Assembly: GCA_016748015.1 (NCBI GenBank)
Contig: JAAOMT010000638.1
Span: 62,001-126,000, forward strand
Source of the DNA: Geosiphon pyriformis
Taxonomy: Eukaryota; Glomeromycota; Glomeromycetes; Archaeosporales; Geosiphonaceae
Direction of reading: 5' to 3'
DNA: 64,000 bases
Shown here: one piece after another, positions 21,858 through 34,367 of the stretch
How the letters are laid out: each line of letters begins with the position of its first letter
Numbering within the stretch: the first letter of the stretch is position 1
Translations under genes and position numbers: made by a program
Notes under the pieces: model-generated
The model's database searches: none
What the model saw: the letters and a program-made list of their open reading frames with translations, nothing else
What the model was told of the DNA's origin: nothing

Positions 21858-23623
21858 TGACCTATCAATTTGTTGTACTGCATAATTCATAGAAAACTAG
21901 GTAAATCATTTGAACTTCAAATGCCAAAAAGTGTATCGACTAGTTTTTTGGATCAAGAAGATAAAACCCTTAACTTTTGTTTTATGATGCATTTTTTAAA
22001 TAAGCCTTAAAAGGGAACGTGAAAAAAAAAAAAGGTTTTTCATTCAATCTATTGTCGATAAAATTCCAAGTCGTTGGAATTAGGGAATAATCATTTTTAA
22101 TGTGAAAATGGTATCTTTATATAATTCAGAATAAAATATATCACGAAACCCTGTATCATGAGTATTCATATTTAATTCATTGATTAGAAAATTAAATGAG
22201 AAATTTCTAGAGCCAATAAGATGTGGCTTTTAATTTTTTTAAGCTTTACTTACAAAAAAAATTCAAGCAATAAAATTTTAGATTTTTTTAAAATCCAGTT
22301 AGCAATGAAAACTGAACCAATAGTAAATGAAAATCATTGGAAATGATAATGTGAATTTAAGTTAAAATTAAATTAAAAGCTTTTTTTTTTTCTAATAAAG
22401 GACCGTTAAAATATAACGGTAACATAAGATAGTCGTTATTCTTTTGTATGTTCTATTTATTAAATTTTATATTCTTTCTCAATTCAATTTAGTGACTCCA
22501 TGATCATATGACAAATTAAATTCATCAATTTTCCTGTGCCAAAAATAAGAATTAATTTCAAGCTGTATTATGGATTCATCAATACTGTAATATCCTTTTA
22601 TTTATTAAATATAGAAGACCCTTTGATTTTCTTAAAAGAGAGGTGACCAATTTTTCCCTTATTATTGGGATCCATTTTTTCTAAAAAGAAAACTTCCATG
22701 CAAGATACGGATGCTTATCAAATAAAAAAAAAGACATACGAATCTGAAAATAAAATATAAAATATATTAATTTGAATTTCATTGCACAAGTAAACGAATT
22801 TTTCTTATTTGCCAAGTCTTACCTACCGTTTTTTGAAAACATCTAGTCAGGGTACTAGGAAATTTAAAACGTCTTTCCTTGCTATTCTTAGAGCATTATT
22901 TTTGCTCTTTTAGGTTTCATTTCTCAGAAGACCTTCTGTTACATTGTGGATACTCTATTCGTATCACATTAGAGAAGCTTGATCTCCCAGATTTTTTTTG
23001 ATTTTTTTATTATCTAATAACTTTTATATTTCTCATGGATAGTCAGCAGGCCTTACCCATTCATTCCTGTTTCTCAGTTTTTAATTTTTAATTCAGGCCA
23101 ACATTGATGATCTGTGTTATTACATTTGAAATCTAATTCTAGATTCCCGTAATAAGATTTTTTTTTTGATAGTTGACTCTGAAATGAATGACCTCCGTGA
23201 AATTTTTGTTTGGCTTTGAAAAAAATTTAAGAAAAAGTTATAATATACTATGTTAAGTCGTTTAAAGGATAAAGCTCTAAAAAAATTTTGCCCTTTGAAC
23301 TAATAATTTCACCCTTTGAAGCAAGCTAGAAGACAGTATGAGACTTTGATTTGTCTATTCAAGGTCCTGATAATACCTGAAAATTCAGACGTTGACATTA
23401 ATAATTTTGGTTTTCTCTGTTTTAAATACCACTAATGTCGGGTCAAAAAATTATATTTCTCAAACAATAGTTAAAAATTAAAATCTAAAAATATGTTACA
23501 AAATATGATAATATAAATTTTTTAATGAAAAAGAGATTTACTGATCGATCGTAATTTCCTTACATACTTTATTTAGCTAAAAACCCTTTGCAATAGTGTT
23601 TTCCTTTACGTCGTCTTTTTTGG

Positions 23624-24146
23624 CTAACAACCCTTCGCAATATTGAACCCATTAAAAACCCCTGTAAACGATACGGTGTCTTTAAAACAAGTTTGACCTG
23701 TCCATGTAAGAGCCGTTATTCGATAATAGTAATTTCCTGTTTTTGATTCAGGTCCAAGATTTAATGTGAAATATGGTGTATGAGGTGTTACATTAGGATT
23801 GATATCTCCTTCCCATTGCTTTTGTACTAAGCCAAATTGATTCATCAATTCTACTCTTATCACTTTGGATACCCAACTCTGTCCTGGATTAAAAGATATT
23901 TGGTAGCATTGTCCTTTTAAAATCGAAAATACAATTATTAGTAAAAAAAAAAACTTTTTTACAACTGACAAATTTAAAAAAGACTTTTTGATTCTAAAAT
24001 TTACCATTAGTGTATGTGTTTCCTGGTGTGTTTGGGGATGTTATAATGAGTCCATAGCAGCCTCCATCTTGTCGTTTTTTAAGGTCATATGGAATACCAA
24101 AAATGGTTGTAACAAAAATAGTTAACAATAACATAAAAAGTTTCAT
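23624..24146 (-). CDS. Small secreted Kre9/KNH-like protein
   Basis: Two exons on the minus strand (24146-24005 and 23913-23624; GGTAAATT donor, AAAAG acceptor, phase 1) give a 143-residue precursor. It starts MKLFMLLLTIFVTTIFGIP, a clear signal peptide, followed by YDLKKRQDGG. The KKR is a good site for the Kex2-type protease of the secretory path. The mature part reads ITSPNTPG...GQCYQISF...IRVELMNQFG...YFTLNLGP...GNYYYRITAL...GQTCFKDTVSF. This is the single Ig-like sandwich of the Kre9/KNH (Ser-Thr-rich GPI-anchored) family, in which Y-x-x-x-I near the end is typical. No GPI tail is present, so it is probably released or wall-bound. Three cysteines are visible in the mature chain before the C-terminal Cys. 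Possible symbiosis-related small secreted protein, but this is inference. Confidence 0.78.
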
Positions 24147-25564
24147 ATTTAAAAAAATTCTCTCAGTTATCAAGTTTGCATTTCAATTCGAAAAAATTTT
24201 ATTTTTCAGAGTTTATAGTATGAGAAGAATTCAAAAATGATAATTGAAAGAGAAATTTTTTTGATATATGTGGGGAGGAGGGGGGGGGGTTTAAATTTCA
24301 CTGGGTAGTAACTATCATAAAGGTTGTATTTATAAAATAAAAGAATCCTTCGCATCCCAATTCGGGGATAAATTATCGTTAGTTTCCCTGAAAGAAGCAA
24401 TAAGAATTGATTTACCGATCAAGGGTCCAACACATCTTGTGATGTTATTAAAGGGTTATAATTCTTGCGATAAATTTTGTCATACAAAAATATATTAAAA
24501 AAAGATACTACCACTAGCCATTTTCTCTCTTATATTCTATTTTTGTCCTAATTGTTTTTGTCGCTAATTGGGTAAGGACATTATGTGAAACAAAATATGG
24601 ACTCGTAATTGTATTAAATTTATTAACAAAAGAGGGTGGAATAAATCAATTTTCACTGAAAATAAAAGTAATCCCTGTCAATGGGAAATCTAAAATGGTG
24701 GCTGAAACCAGGATTTATCAAATGGTCAATATTTTTGTCAGCATCTTTATGTAACTGCTTCATGCTAATACATGTAAATTTTTTTCTCCGGGAAGTTGTA
24801 CGCATATGCGAATATATGATTATTCCTTTGACTACAAAAAATTCTATCAAGTAAAAAAAAATTTTTCGACTATAATATTAATAAACTTGATAAAATTTTA
24901 TAAATTCCCTTTTTTTAATTTATGCCTTTAAATTCTTTTATAAACCATTCTAAGTTTAATAATATCAAATTAAAGAAATTTCAGAAAATTCTATAAAGGG
25001 ATAATATTTATCCAATTATTCAGGTAAAAGTCAGCTGCATCGCACCCCATGTTATAACAGTATACACCGTCCCATTTCATTTACGAAAATTGTTAACTTC
25101 CATAATTGATACAAAAATGTTGTAAAGAAGATATTAAGCTTTCATTAGAAAAGATTAATGAGCATCAATATACAGAACATAAAAAAATTTCCATAACGAG
25201 TTGTGATATGTAGATATTTTAGTAACAGAATGTATTTCCTAACAAACATGTTCTTTTTGCAATTGAGTCTATTTTGGATAATTAAAAGAATTTGAAATAT
25301 CTTGAATTAAAAATTTGATTAAATAATAAATAAGTACGCAAGAATTTTGTTCAATAGAAAACATGGAAAATCTTGAAAAATTGTGGGACCACATGGTGGA
25401 TAAAGATCATCATTGGAAGGCTCTAGCCTTTTCAATAATATCAGTACTTTGTCTTAGTAAATAGTTATTAATAATCATTAATAGATAAAATTCAAATATA
25501 TTCGGTTTTTATTGTTAAAAGATGTGAATCAAATATTATTTTTCTATAAGAGAATTTTATCTAT

Positions 25565-25603
25565 TTCTTCTTCTTCTTCTTCTTCTTCTTCTTCTTCTTC
25601 TTC
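25565..25603. repeat. (TTC)13 microsatellite
   Basis: 39 bases of pure TTC units. Confidence 0.95.
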
Positions 25604-27662
25604 TTTAGTAGGACAAATTATATTCATTTGTAGATTCGAATAAATTCTTGTTAAAAAAAGTTAATCAGAAAAGAAATTCAGAGATTTATATTGTTTTGTC
25701 TTATTTGAAATATTTTAATGAATATTTCTATCATAATATTTTTTTAGTTATTTGGAAGAAAATTAAATGTCAATCTTTAAAACAATTATTTTAAACCATC
25801 AAGATTTTTCTTTATTTTAATTAGTTACATATATATGTCTATAATTTACTTAAGCTTGTAAAAAAAATTTACAACCTCATTTTTTTAAAAAATAATGACT
25901 AATAATTTTCTGTTTTCAAAAAAAACTAAAATTAAACCAAAAGTTTAAGAATCAATTAAACCCAAAAAAAATCAAAAAAAATCTGAACTGTTTATTAAAA
26001 TAATATCTTTGAAATAGCCTAAATATTAAAAAAAAATTTCTCTCAATTTTTAATTTGATGAAACAAAAGTGTTTATACTTTTTTACCAGTCTGCTTTCGT
26101 TTAAATAAATTCACGACAAGTCAACTTTTTAAAATTTGAAATTGTCATTAAGCTTTTTCATTTATTTCAGCCAATGTTTTAAATAATGTTTATTTTTTTG
26201 CATGAGCTTTTTAGCCATAAAATTTAAATTATTAATTTCTTTGGAAAAGGGATAATTATTTACCTTAAATTTACATTCAAGATAAATTAAAATTTTTTTT
26301 CATTATAAAGTTTTAATTTCTATGGAAAGAAAATTAATTAATTAACTCTAAATTTTTCGGCTTTTTGGGTATTAGTTTCTGAAACCAAAATTTCAAGGAG
26401 TGGTTTCAAATGATTAGCAAACCTGTATCACATATTCCCTTTATTTGACATTGAAAATACGCCTGAAATTTTTTTTTCAAGTAAGTGGGGTTACCACACA
26501 ATTTTTAAGTGATTTCCAATTCTACTTGCTTTTCGACAATCTTAAAAATTTTCACCAATGGTTTCATTGGTTTTGCTTTTAAAGTGGGGTGATCAAAAAC
26601 TTTAAAAATGGGTAAATGAGAATTTGAAGATCAAATGAAAAGATAAAAATTTCTTATACGGACAAATCAAAACTATTTATGATAATCAAAATTTTTTTAT
26701 TTGAAGAGTTTTATTTTAATAAATGGCAAGTTTTGACTTTGTTTTTTATAAAAAAATTTCCCTTTTGATTGACAGTTTTCATAAAATTATTGTTGTTGTT
26801 GTTGTTGTTGTTGCTTTGATGTGTCAAGTAAAGGTAACTTTGAAATATTGGTTTTTTGTTTTATAACGTATTTGGAATAGTAGCAAAAAAATTTGTTGTT
26901 TTCTTTAAAGAGAAAAAAACATCCAATGCACACACGTAATAATTGAAATTTCAAGAATCTGGATTGTTTGATCTTGTATTGTTAGCACCATTTCTAAGAA
27001 AAGTCCCAATCGAAAAAGAATATTCTTCAAATGTTTATCGAAATCTTTCCCAGTTTAAATCGAAATCAATTAGAATAGAATAGTGTAGATCCACGAGCCA
27101 TGCAACTTTAGAAAAAATGCGTCTCTTGGGAATTTCTCAGATATTCCAATTTTAGAGTTAATTTATCTCCTGCTGTAGTCTTAAAATTCTCATATCTTTT
27201 TGATTGGCTGCTTTTTCTAATATTGATAAAAAAATTCGGATCATTTATCTATAATATCTGATGAATCAGGATTATTTCAATGTTGAAGTAGAGAATCTAC
27301 TTTGGAAGCTTTGCAAATCTCTGGCAAGTCAAACTGATTTGATATTCGTCTGTTCAATCTTTCTGCAACCTTAATTTTATGTTTTCATTTCTTTACATAA
27401 TGATCTTTCACATGTACTATTATGGTGGCATACAAAACAAAAAAATGATAGGAATCAAAATTCTTTATTATTTAAATCCTTGAGATTCTTATTAATATAC
27501 AATAATTTAATATCTGATTATCTAAAATTCAAGTGAACAAGTCTTGATTCAAATTTGCTTAAAGTTAGAGACCGACGTTTTTTTTTTCATACTGAATATT
27601 CCGTGGGAAGTCAAAAAATTGGGAAAAATCATCTGACATCAAAAATCAAATCTATAATCATC

Positions 27663-27664
<2 letters not shown>

Positions 27665-27733
<69 letters not shown>
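27665..27733. repeat. (TTA)23 microsatellite
   Basis: 69 bases of pure TTA units; produces a false poly-Tyr open frame. Confidence 0.95.
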
Positions 27734-27734
<1 letters not shown>

Positions 27735-28574
27735 CATCAATAAATGATTTGAAATTTAAACCTACGCAACAATTATTTTTTTCTTTACTCAATAATTATT
27801 ATTCCAAAATGAGCAAGACTTTATTCCTTCCGCCTTCGTTTAAATATAAATTTCCCAAATAGTCACTTTAATACCCTTTTCTATTAAATTATTGAAAACA
27901 GCAAAAAAAAAATTTTCCGCGATGAATTTCGTTGGTTACTACGAGTGCATGTTGAAGTCAGTTGTGTTGCTATGATGCATGCACCCACTCTTGAAATTCC
28001 TGTATTCCAAATAAGCGGTAATGTAGTTTTTTACATGTGATTCTTATCATGAAAAATTTTAACCAGAAAAAGTAAACACAATAAATATTTTTCAAGCATT
28101 TAATTCTCTCACGAGAGAAAATTTTCATGCATTTCATATCGATATTACCAGCTTCACATGGGGACAATATGAGACTAAAGAAAAATATGATTGTTGACTT
28201 TGATAAGCTATTTTTTATCAAGATTGGCCATATCCAATTCAAATATCATATGAATTTTTTTCTCATTTTGTAAATTATAGAGCTCAAAAATTTTCAATAA
28301 AAACAGGTCATCAATCTGGGTAAAAAAATATTGAGCACTGACCTACCTACCTAATAGTTATGAAAAGTTTTCTACCCTACCCGTTTAACCATGATCAAAC
28401 CTTCAATTCCTCACTTTTCACCTAGAGGACAATATAAGCTATTCTTTCTAACGATAAATTAAATAAAACTGTCAATGCTCCTTCCACGCCGGTCTGGTAG
28501 GATAGAACATAAGCTTGAATTAAAATGTTGAGTAAAAACATCACATTTTTCCGTATCATCTTTTAGCATTTTTC

Positions 28575-28600
28575 ATCTATCTATCTATCTATTTATTTAT

Positions 28601-28658
<58 letters not shown>
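28575..28658. repeat. (ATCT)n microsatellite
   Basis: 84 bases of ATCT units with an ATTT-rich interruption near the start. Confidence 0.95.
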
Positions 28659-30874
28659 GATCGTAACCAATTTTTTTTTTCAACAATAACAAAGATGCCA
28701 AGGTTGTTAAAAAAATTCCGTTTCAATTTCGCGATTTAAAATATCGAATCGGGGTGAAGAGGGTTGAAGAAATACCTGATCATGATTTTCTCTCTCTTAC
28801 AATAAAGTAAACTTGCAGCTAACACGCATTTCAAAAATCATCCCTATTTGTAGAAATTATGCCTTCCGGGACTTGGGATCACTTTTATTCAAATACAATA
28901 ACTTTTATTGAAATATTTGGGAGCTTCAAAAGTCGTTTCTTGTAAATATATATTAACCGAAAATTTCGTCTTATCTGTTTACTAGCATTAAATGTGTGAG
29001 AATCGATATCTTCGCTTTTTTCTAAAACTTTTTTTTACCCGTAATTTAACGATATTTTCTATTTTCTATTATCTATTTTCTTTTCGTTCTATTTCATTGC
29101 AAAGTTGTGCAATCTAATTTCTGGTAGATTAGTTGAAATTTTTCGATACTTAAGTTGTCCTTATGATAATCATTTTTTTTTTAGTTTGAGGCTCTCTTTG
29201 TGCTTGTGCTTTGATCTTACGAAAACTTAGTTAAATATATATTAATATATATATATATATATGTGTGTCTTTTTTTATAGAAAAATGGTTTGGGAATCTA
29301 AAAAAAAAAATCTCATTGAAAACGTGATAAGATGTTGAAATCAATAATTTTTTTCATAAATATTCTTATAACCGGAAATGGTTTAACGTTATGTTAATGA
29401 AATTATTAAAAAATATTTAGTGAGAAATATTTTTACCTTTTTTGCTTACTCTTTCCATTCATCCAATAGATGATGTTATCATTGTCACAACAATTTCTAC
29501 ATCTATCCATAAATCACTTATAAAATGAATGATAAATTATATATGATATGATTAAAAATGAATCAAAAGCATATCCCCTCGCTAAAAAAGTGAATTATTA
29601 ATTAATTAATAATATTTGTTCATATTATAATAAAATTTAATGAGTGTAACACAGACCACAACCTTTTCAGTTGGTGATACGACAATTTTATTTCCATAGA
29701 ATATTACGATTATTCGGCCTCTGGTTGAACAAAAAAGCTTTAGTACAGGTTTTTCTTCATTAAGAACCAATAGATGAAAATATTGGATTTTACGAAATTA
29801 AATTCGGTTACACAAATAATTATAAAAAACACCCGCTGTGTTCCTGAAAGAGTGTAATTACCTTTGCACACATATGTATTAATATTTATACATTGTTGGC
29901 ATTATTTTTAAAAGCAAATATTGATATTAGGAGAATTTTTCGATCTTTTTTACACTTGTGATGGATGATGAATGATTTAATACAAATTAATTTTTAAAAA
30001 ATCTGTTTTTAATTTTAAAAAGTTAATTTGAAAAAATGATACGAACATTCATCATTTTTGATGTATAAACATCTTCAAATTCTAATTCTTTGAAAGTTTT
30101 TGCTTTTTTTATTTTGAGATTGGCTTATTCATATTCAACTCAAAATATAAAGCTGCTTAGTAATTATATTCAACTTTGGATGATCAAAGTTATCTTGAAT
30201 CTGTGTAAACTCCAAAGAGTATAACTTACTTTACCCTTGTTTAAGTTTTGGCAACCTTAAATTGATGATGATCTCTCAATTTTATTAGTGAGTGATACTT
30301 TATTATTCATAGATATTGGCCGAAAAAACCTAACCACTTTTCGAGAATTTTCTGTATTCATTTTTGTCGCCGCATTTTCTATGATCATCTATTCATATAT
30401 TATCATGAGAATAATACTCAAGAAGTTTGGAAAGATGACATCATTTGGAGAACCGAAAATATATTAAAATTTAGATAAGCATTTCACAAAAACTCTGTTT
30501 GTAAAGAAAATATTAAAAAGAATTTTTATCATCTTAGTTACAAGTTTAAAACTTAAATTATTCCTCAAAATCTAATTTTGAGTTATAATAATCATTATTT
30601 TTTGAATACTAATTATATAAGTGATAACTTAAATTAAATTCTTGCAATGAAAATTTCGTGCACATTATATATAAATTTATTATTATTATTATTATTTTAT
30701 TATTATAAAAATCAATCATGATACCCCCAATTTACAAGGAGCCGAAAGTGCAATCAAAGTTTAATTTCAAAGTGATTACTTTAGTGTTTAGTCAATATTA
30801 CAAATTACCGGGTTTTAGATCGCTTTAATAATATTAGATAAATAACCCTTAAAAAATAATTTATTACATATTTT

Positions 30875-30929
30875 GTTTATTTATTTATTTCTTTCTTTCT
30901 TTCATTCTTTCTTTCTTTCATTCTTTCTC
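30875..30929. repeat. TTTA/CTTT tetranucleotide tract
   Basis: GTTTATTTATTTATTT followed by CTTT units with two CATT interruptions, ending about 120 bases upstream of the methyltransferase start at 31049. Confidence 0.85.
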
Positions 30930-31048
30930 TTTTAGAAACAAAAGAATAGGCGAGGTTGTTCATCAAATTTATTTTTTCATCCTTGCTATAAAGCTATATT
31001 GATATACTTTTCATTCAATTACTTTGCCTAATTAGTTTACAAATCAAT

Positions 31049-32174
31049 ATGGGCTGTTGCTGCTCACGAAAAATAATGGATAATAGTTTTGATGGCATAG
31101 CAAAGAAGTTTCAGATTATAGATGGGCGAAGGTACCATAATCTTGAAAATGCCAAATATTTTGGGGCTAATGATGATGGTGAAGCCTTTCGCTTAGAGGA
31201 ATTTCATTTTACCGTTAAAAAAATTTGGAATGGGAACTATCTATCCCCGATTGATGAGATTTTAAAGGCTGGAGCCAAAGTTTTGGATGTGGGGTAAATT
31301 GCATACGATACGATTAGTTGAAGAAAATTGCGTTAAATTCACTTTCCCAAAAAAAATTGCATTGTAGATGTGGCCCGGGTACATGGGTAATTGAAATGGC
31401 TAGAACTTATCCTAGATCTGAATTTATTGGTATCGATATTTCACCTATCTTTCCGACAAAAAACCTACCTCCAAATGTTCGCTTTCTCGAATGCAACCTT
31501 TTAGATGGACTGCCAATGGAAAATGACACTTTGGATTTTGTTTTTCAACGATTCTTAGTAGGAGGCTATACTGAAGAACAGTGGAAAACACAAGTAATCC
31601 AAGAATTAGCCCGTGTGACTCGACCTGGTGGATGGATTGAGTTAACTGAGGCTGACATTACTTCCCCCAGTGATGGAGAAGTCACTCAGCGTCTCAATGA
31701 AGCAGGTTATTATCATGTAATATATTTATTGGGGCGGCTATATCTGATTTTCTAATGATTTTTTTCTTTTTCCAGTGACTAATTTTATGAAATCTAAAGG
31801 AATGAATCCTTGTATTGGTGAAGACCTAAGAAAAATAGTTGAAAATACCGGAATGCTTACCAATATTAAAAGTGAAAGATTAAAGATTCCAATAGGAAAG
31901 CCAGGTGGTCAAATTGGGGAAGAGGTAAACAACAAGTTTTGATCTCAAAGCCACATAATGATGATGAAATTTCTAAAAAGTTCAAAAAAATTATTTATTG
32001 TAGTCTTTGATTTTCCTAATGAGAGCTTGGGCTTCAAGTAAAGCCCCTCTAAGGGCCTACATGAATATAACTCCAGAGCATTTTGATGCCTTTGTTGAAA
32101 CTCTGGGAATAGAAGCTGATAAGCGCCATACCGAAATGAGACATTATAAAGTGTTTGGCAAAAAAGGGATTTGA
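31049..32174 (+). CDS. MGxCC-type SAM-dependent methyltransferase, paralogue 3
   Basis: Four exons (31049-31293, 31368-31705, 31776-31924, 32004-32174; all GT-AG; phases 2, 1, 0) encode 300 residues. Motif I is VLDVGCGPGTW (78-88), split by intron 1. EFIGIDIS places the ribose-binding acid at about D105. DGLPMENDTLDFVFQRF and VTRPGGWIELTE complete the SAM core. The C-terminal helical part (GEDLRKIVENTG, LRAYMNITPEHFDAFVETLG) is shared with the other copies. The N-terminus Met-Gly-Cys-Cys-Cys-Ser has Gly2, Ser6 and three cysteines, the strongest myristoyl/palmitoyl signal of the set. It lies 23 kb from paralogues 1 and 2. Substrate unknown; methyl transfer itself is well supported. Confidence 0.88.
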
Positions 32175-32847
32175 ATTGAACATTAATCTTTAAGCACTTT
32201 TTTCAGATTTTTTTAAAATTTTAAAAAAAATATATGTTTTGAAAAATACTAAATTTCAATTTAACTGAAACTTTAATTGATTTTTTTATAACTAAACACA
32301 GGTTTTCGATATATCAAAAACTTCAAGCAATTTTTTTATAGTAAAACAAAGTATGTTTGAAAATCTAAAATATGTCAAGTATCGTCTCGATAAACTATGC
32401 ATAGAAAATACATTTACTTTACATAGCTGGGGGTTCTATTAAACGTGAAACTATTTTCAACCTTCAGCGTGGGGAAATAATGTGACTTCGTGAAATTAGG
32501 TGTCACATAACATTATTTTAACAAATCGCTCACAATGTTGTGAAGTTACAATTCTATGCATTTAAAAGAATGCAGTAGTAAGTCTTTTCAGCCTCTATAA
32601 ATTGCCGAATAGATCACACCTATAGCATGACGCACAATTTTTAGGCTCTCTTTCATTCGAAATTTCTTGATTTCTTGGTTCAAGCACAATTTTTTTGACC
32701 ACATTTATTGTGTTCATAACTTTATTATTTAGAAAGAAGATTTGCGAGTCCAGATTTTTTGAACTCCTGTCTACGTTTCATTAAATAGAAATTTTAACAT
32801 TTTTTTGTGAAGCTTTTAATAGAATAAAATTTATGCGCTGAATAATT

Positions 32848-32881
32848 TTGATCAACAAAAGTGTCAACTTTTGTTGATCAA
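32848..32881. repeat. Perfect 15-bp hairpin with 4-base loop
   Basis: TTGATCAACAAAAGT, loop GTCA, then the exact complement ACTTTTGTTGATCAA. No U-tract or gene end adjoins it on either strand, so its role is unknown. Confidence 0.9.
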
Positions 32882-34319
32882 GTCGCTTTCTTCATTTTCT
32901 TTCTCAAAACCACCAGTCCAATCGAAATTTGTACCAATTTTTTGATGCAAGGACAGGTGTAAATTGCAGCCTGCGCTGTTTTAAGTGGAGCCGCAAATTA
33001 TAATTGATACTTTTTATTCCATAAAGCGTAAAATAAAATCATTGGCTATAAATGCCCTTTTGCTGATCAATTCGCAAAAACCCCTGAATTAGCCCAATTC
33101 TTTTGTATGACAACAAGATGGATCCAATTTTCAGCCTAAAAAAATTGTATCGAGCCTGACCGAAAAACTCTTGGCAAAAAATCTAAAAGTAATAAATTTA
33201 AAGTTGTCCTTAAAACTATTTGACTAATTTTATAGGAATATTTTTAGATTGAAAAGTACCTAATAAACTGGTAGTGAAAACTTCCAAAGTTTAATTTTCA
33301 AAAACCTGATTATTAGGATATTTAGAAGATGTGAGCAAATTTTTTATTCAAAGCGAATATCTTCTCTCTAAAAATTTCAGCTTAAAATATCATTACTTTG
33401 TGTGTTTATACAAAGAAACTTATTTTCATTTGATAAAAAAAAAATCTGTAAAAGAACAAGCAAGTTTTCTAATTTGAAAATCCAATTTTCTGCGTTAAAA
33501 TTAATTTGGTTCCTTTTCCAAAAAGTGCTTATTTTAGGAATTAAAGTTCAGTGTCTATTTCAAATTCTCGATATATAATTATTAAAAGACTTAAACTTTG
33601 ACAAACCTCATGTCACTTTTGTAAACTATTTTTAACTTCATCTATCAAAGATAAATACAATACTGTAATGCTCCAATCAAACCTTATTAAGAATACATGA
33701 TGTTTTTTATTAACTGACATGCTTGCATCCCTGTCTTTGATTGTTTCATTTGTTTTACGCGACTAAAATGACATTATACTCTACAGTATTTAATTAATCG
33801 ATAAGTTTGAAAAAGAAAGGTTGTTAATTAATAACTTCTTTGCTAACATAATTTTCTATCAGAAAAAAAAAATTCTTATATTCCATATTTTTGTGTGCAA
33901 AGAGATTTTGAACAGTTATTGAATATTATTATTTCAGCAAAATTTTCGATTCTCAAAGTATCTCATAAGAGATTAATTTTGATAAGATTTTTATCTAAAT
34001 GCATGAGAATTAAAAGATTAAGGAATATTGCATTCGGAAAAGTTAAAACTCAATTCTCTTTGAATTTAAATTATTCCAAGACTTGAATTCCATGAAGCGT
34101 TACAGCACTTTTGAGTTCAATTTTAAAGTTCATTGCTTCTCACTCTTTTCTTTTTATGTTCATGAACAAAATTTTAGATACATTTATTTGGATAAATCTT
34201 GTCAATAAAGTTTTTTTCTATTAGCGCAATTAAAAATCTTGATTGCTGATGGTATTTTTCAAAGTATTTACTAATTTTTAGTTTGAAATTTTGAGAATTT
34301 TCTCTTGAATATTTAATTG

Positions 34320-34320
<1 letters not shown>

Positions 34321-34366
<46 letters not shown>
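34321..34366. repeat. (TTA)15 microsatellite
   Basis: 46 bases of TTA units. Confidence 0.95.

Positions 34367-34367
<1 letters not shown>

Larger units (their letters stand above)
19327..23623. other. Intergenic stretch with microsatellites
   Basis: About 4.3 kb without a supported gene. It contains a CAT microsatellite (19491-19527), a short tandem repeat of GTATCTAAGTATTTAA (about 20129-20162) and a GAT/TTG compound microsatellite (21705-21857). Open frames at 19891 and 21614 are explained by chance or repeats. Confidence 0.5.
24147..31048. other. Long intergenic stretch rich in microsatellites
   Basis: About 6.9 kb with no supported gene. A 33-codon frame at 25363-25464 (MENLEKLWDH...) has a good ATG but no family signal. 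Repeats are listed separately. The short palindrome TTATTAATTAATTAATAA lies at 29596-29613. Confidence 0.5.

Noticed and set aside
21614-21892. Open frame encoding poly-Asp followed by poly-Val
   Set aside because: Entirely produced by the GAT and T/G microsatellite; no family signal outside it.
25363-25464. 33-codon frame MENLEKLWDH...
   Set aside because: Short, no splice partner found, no family signal; the similarity of its first four residues to the kinase remnant start is too short to count.
27555-27743. Open frame ending in a long poly-Tyr run
   Set aside because: Read-through of the TTA microsatellite.
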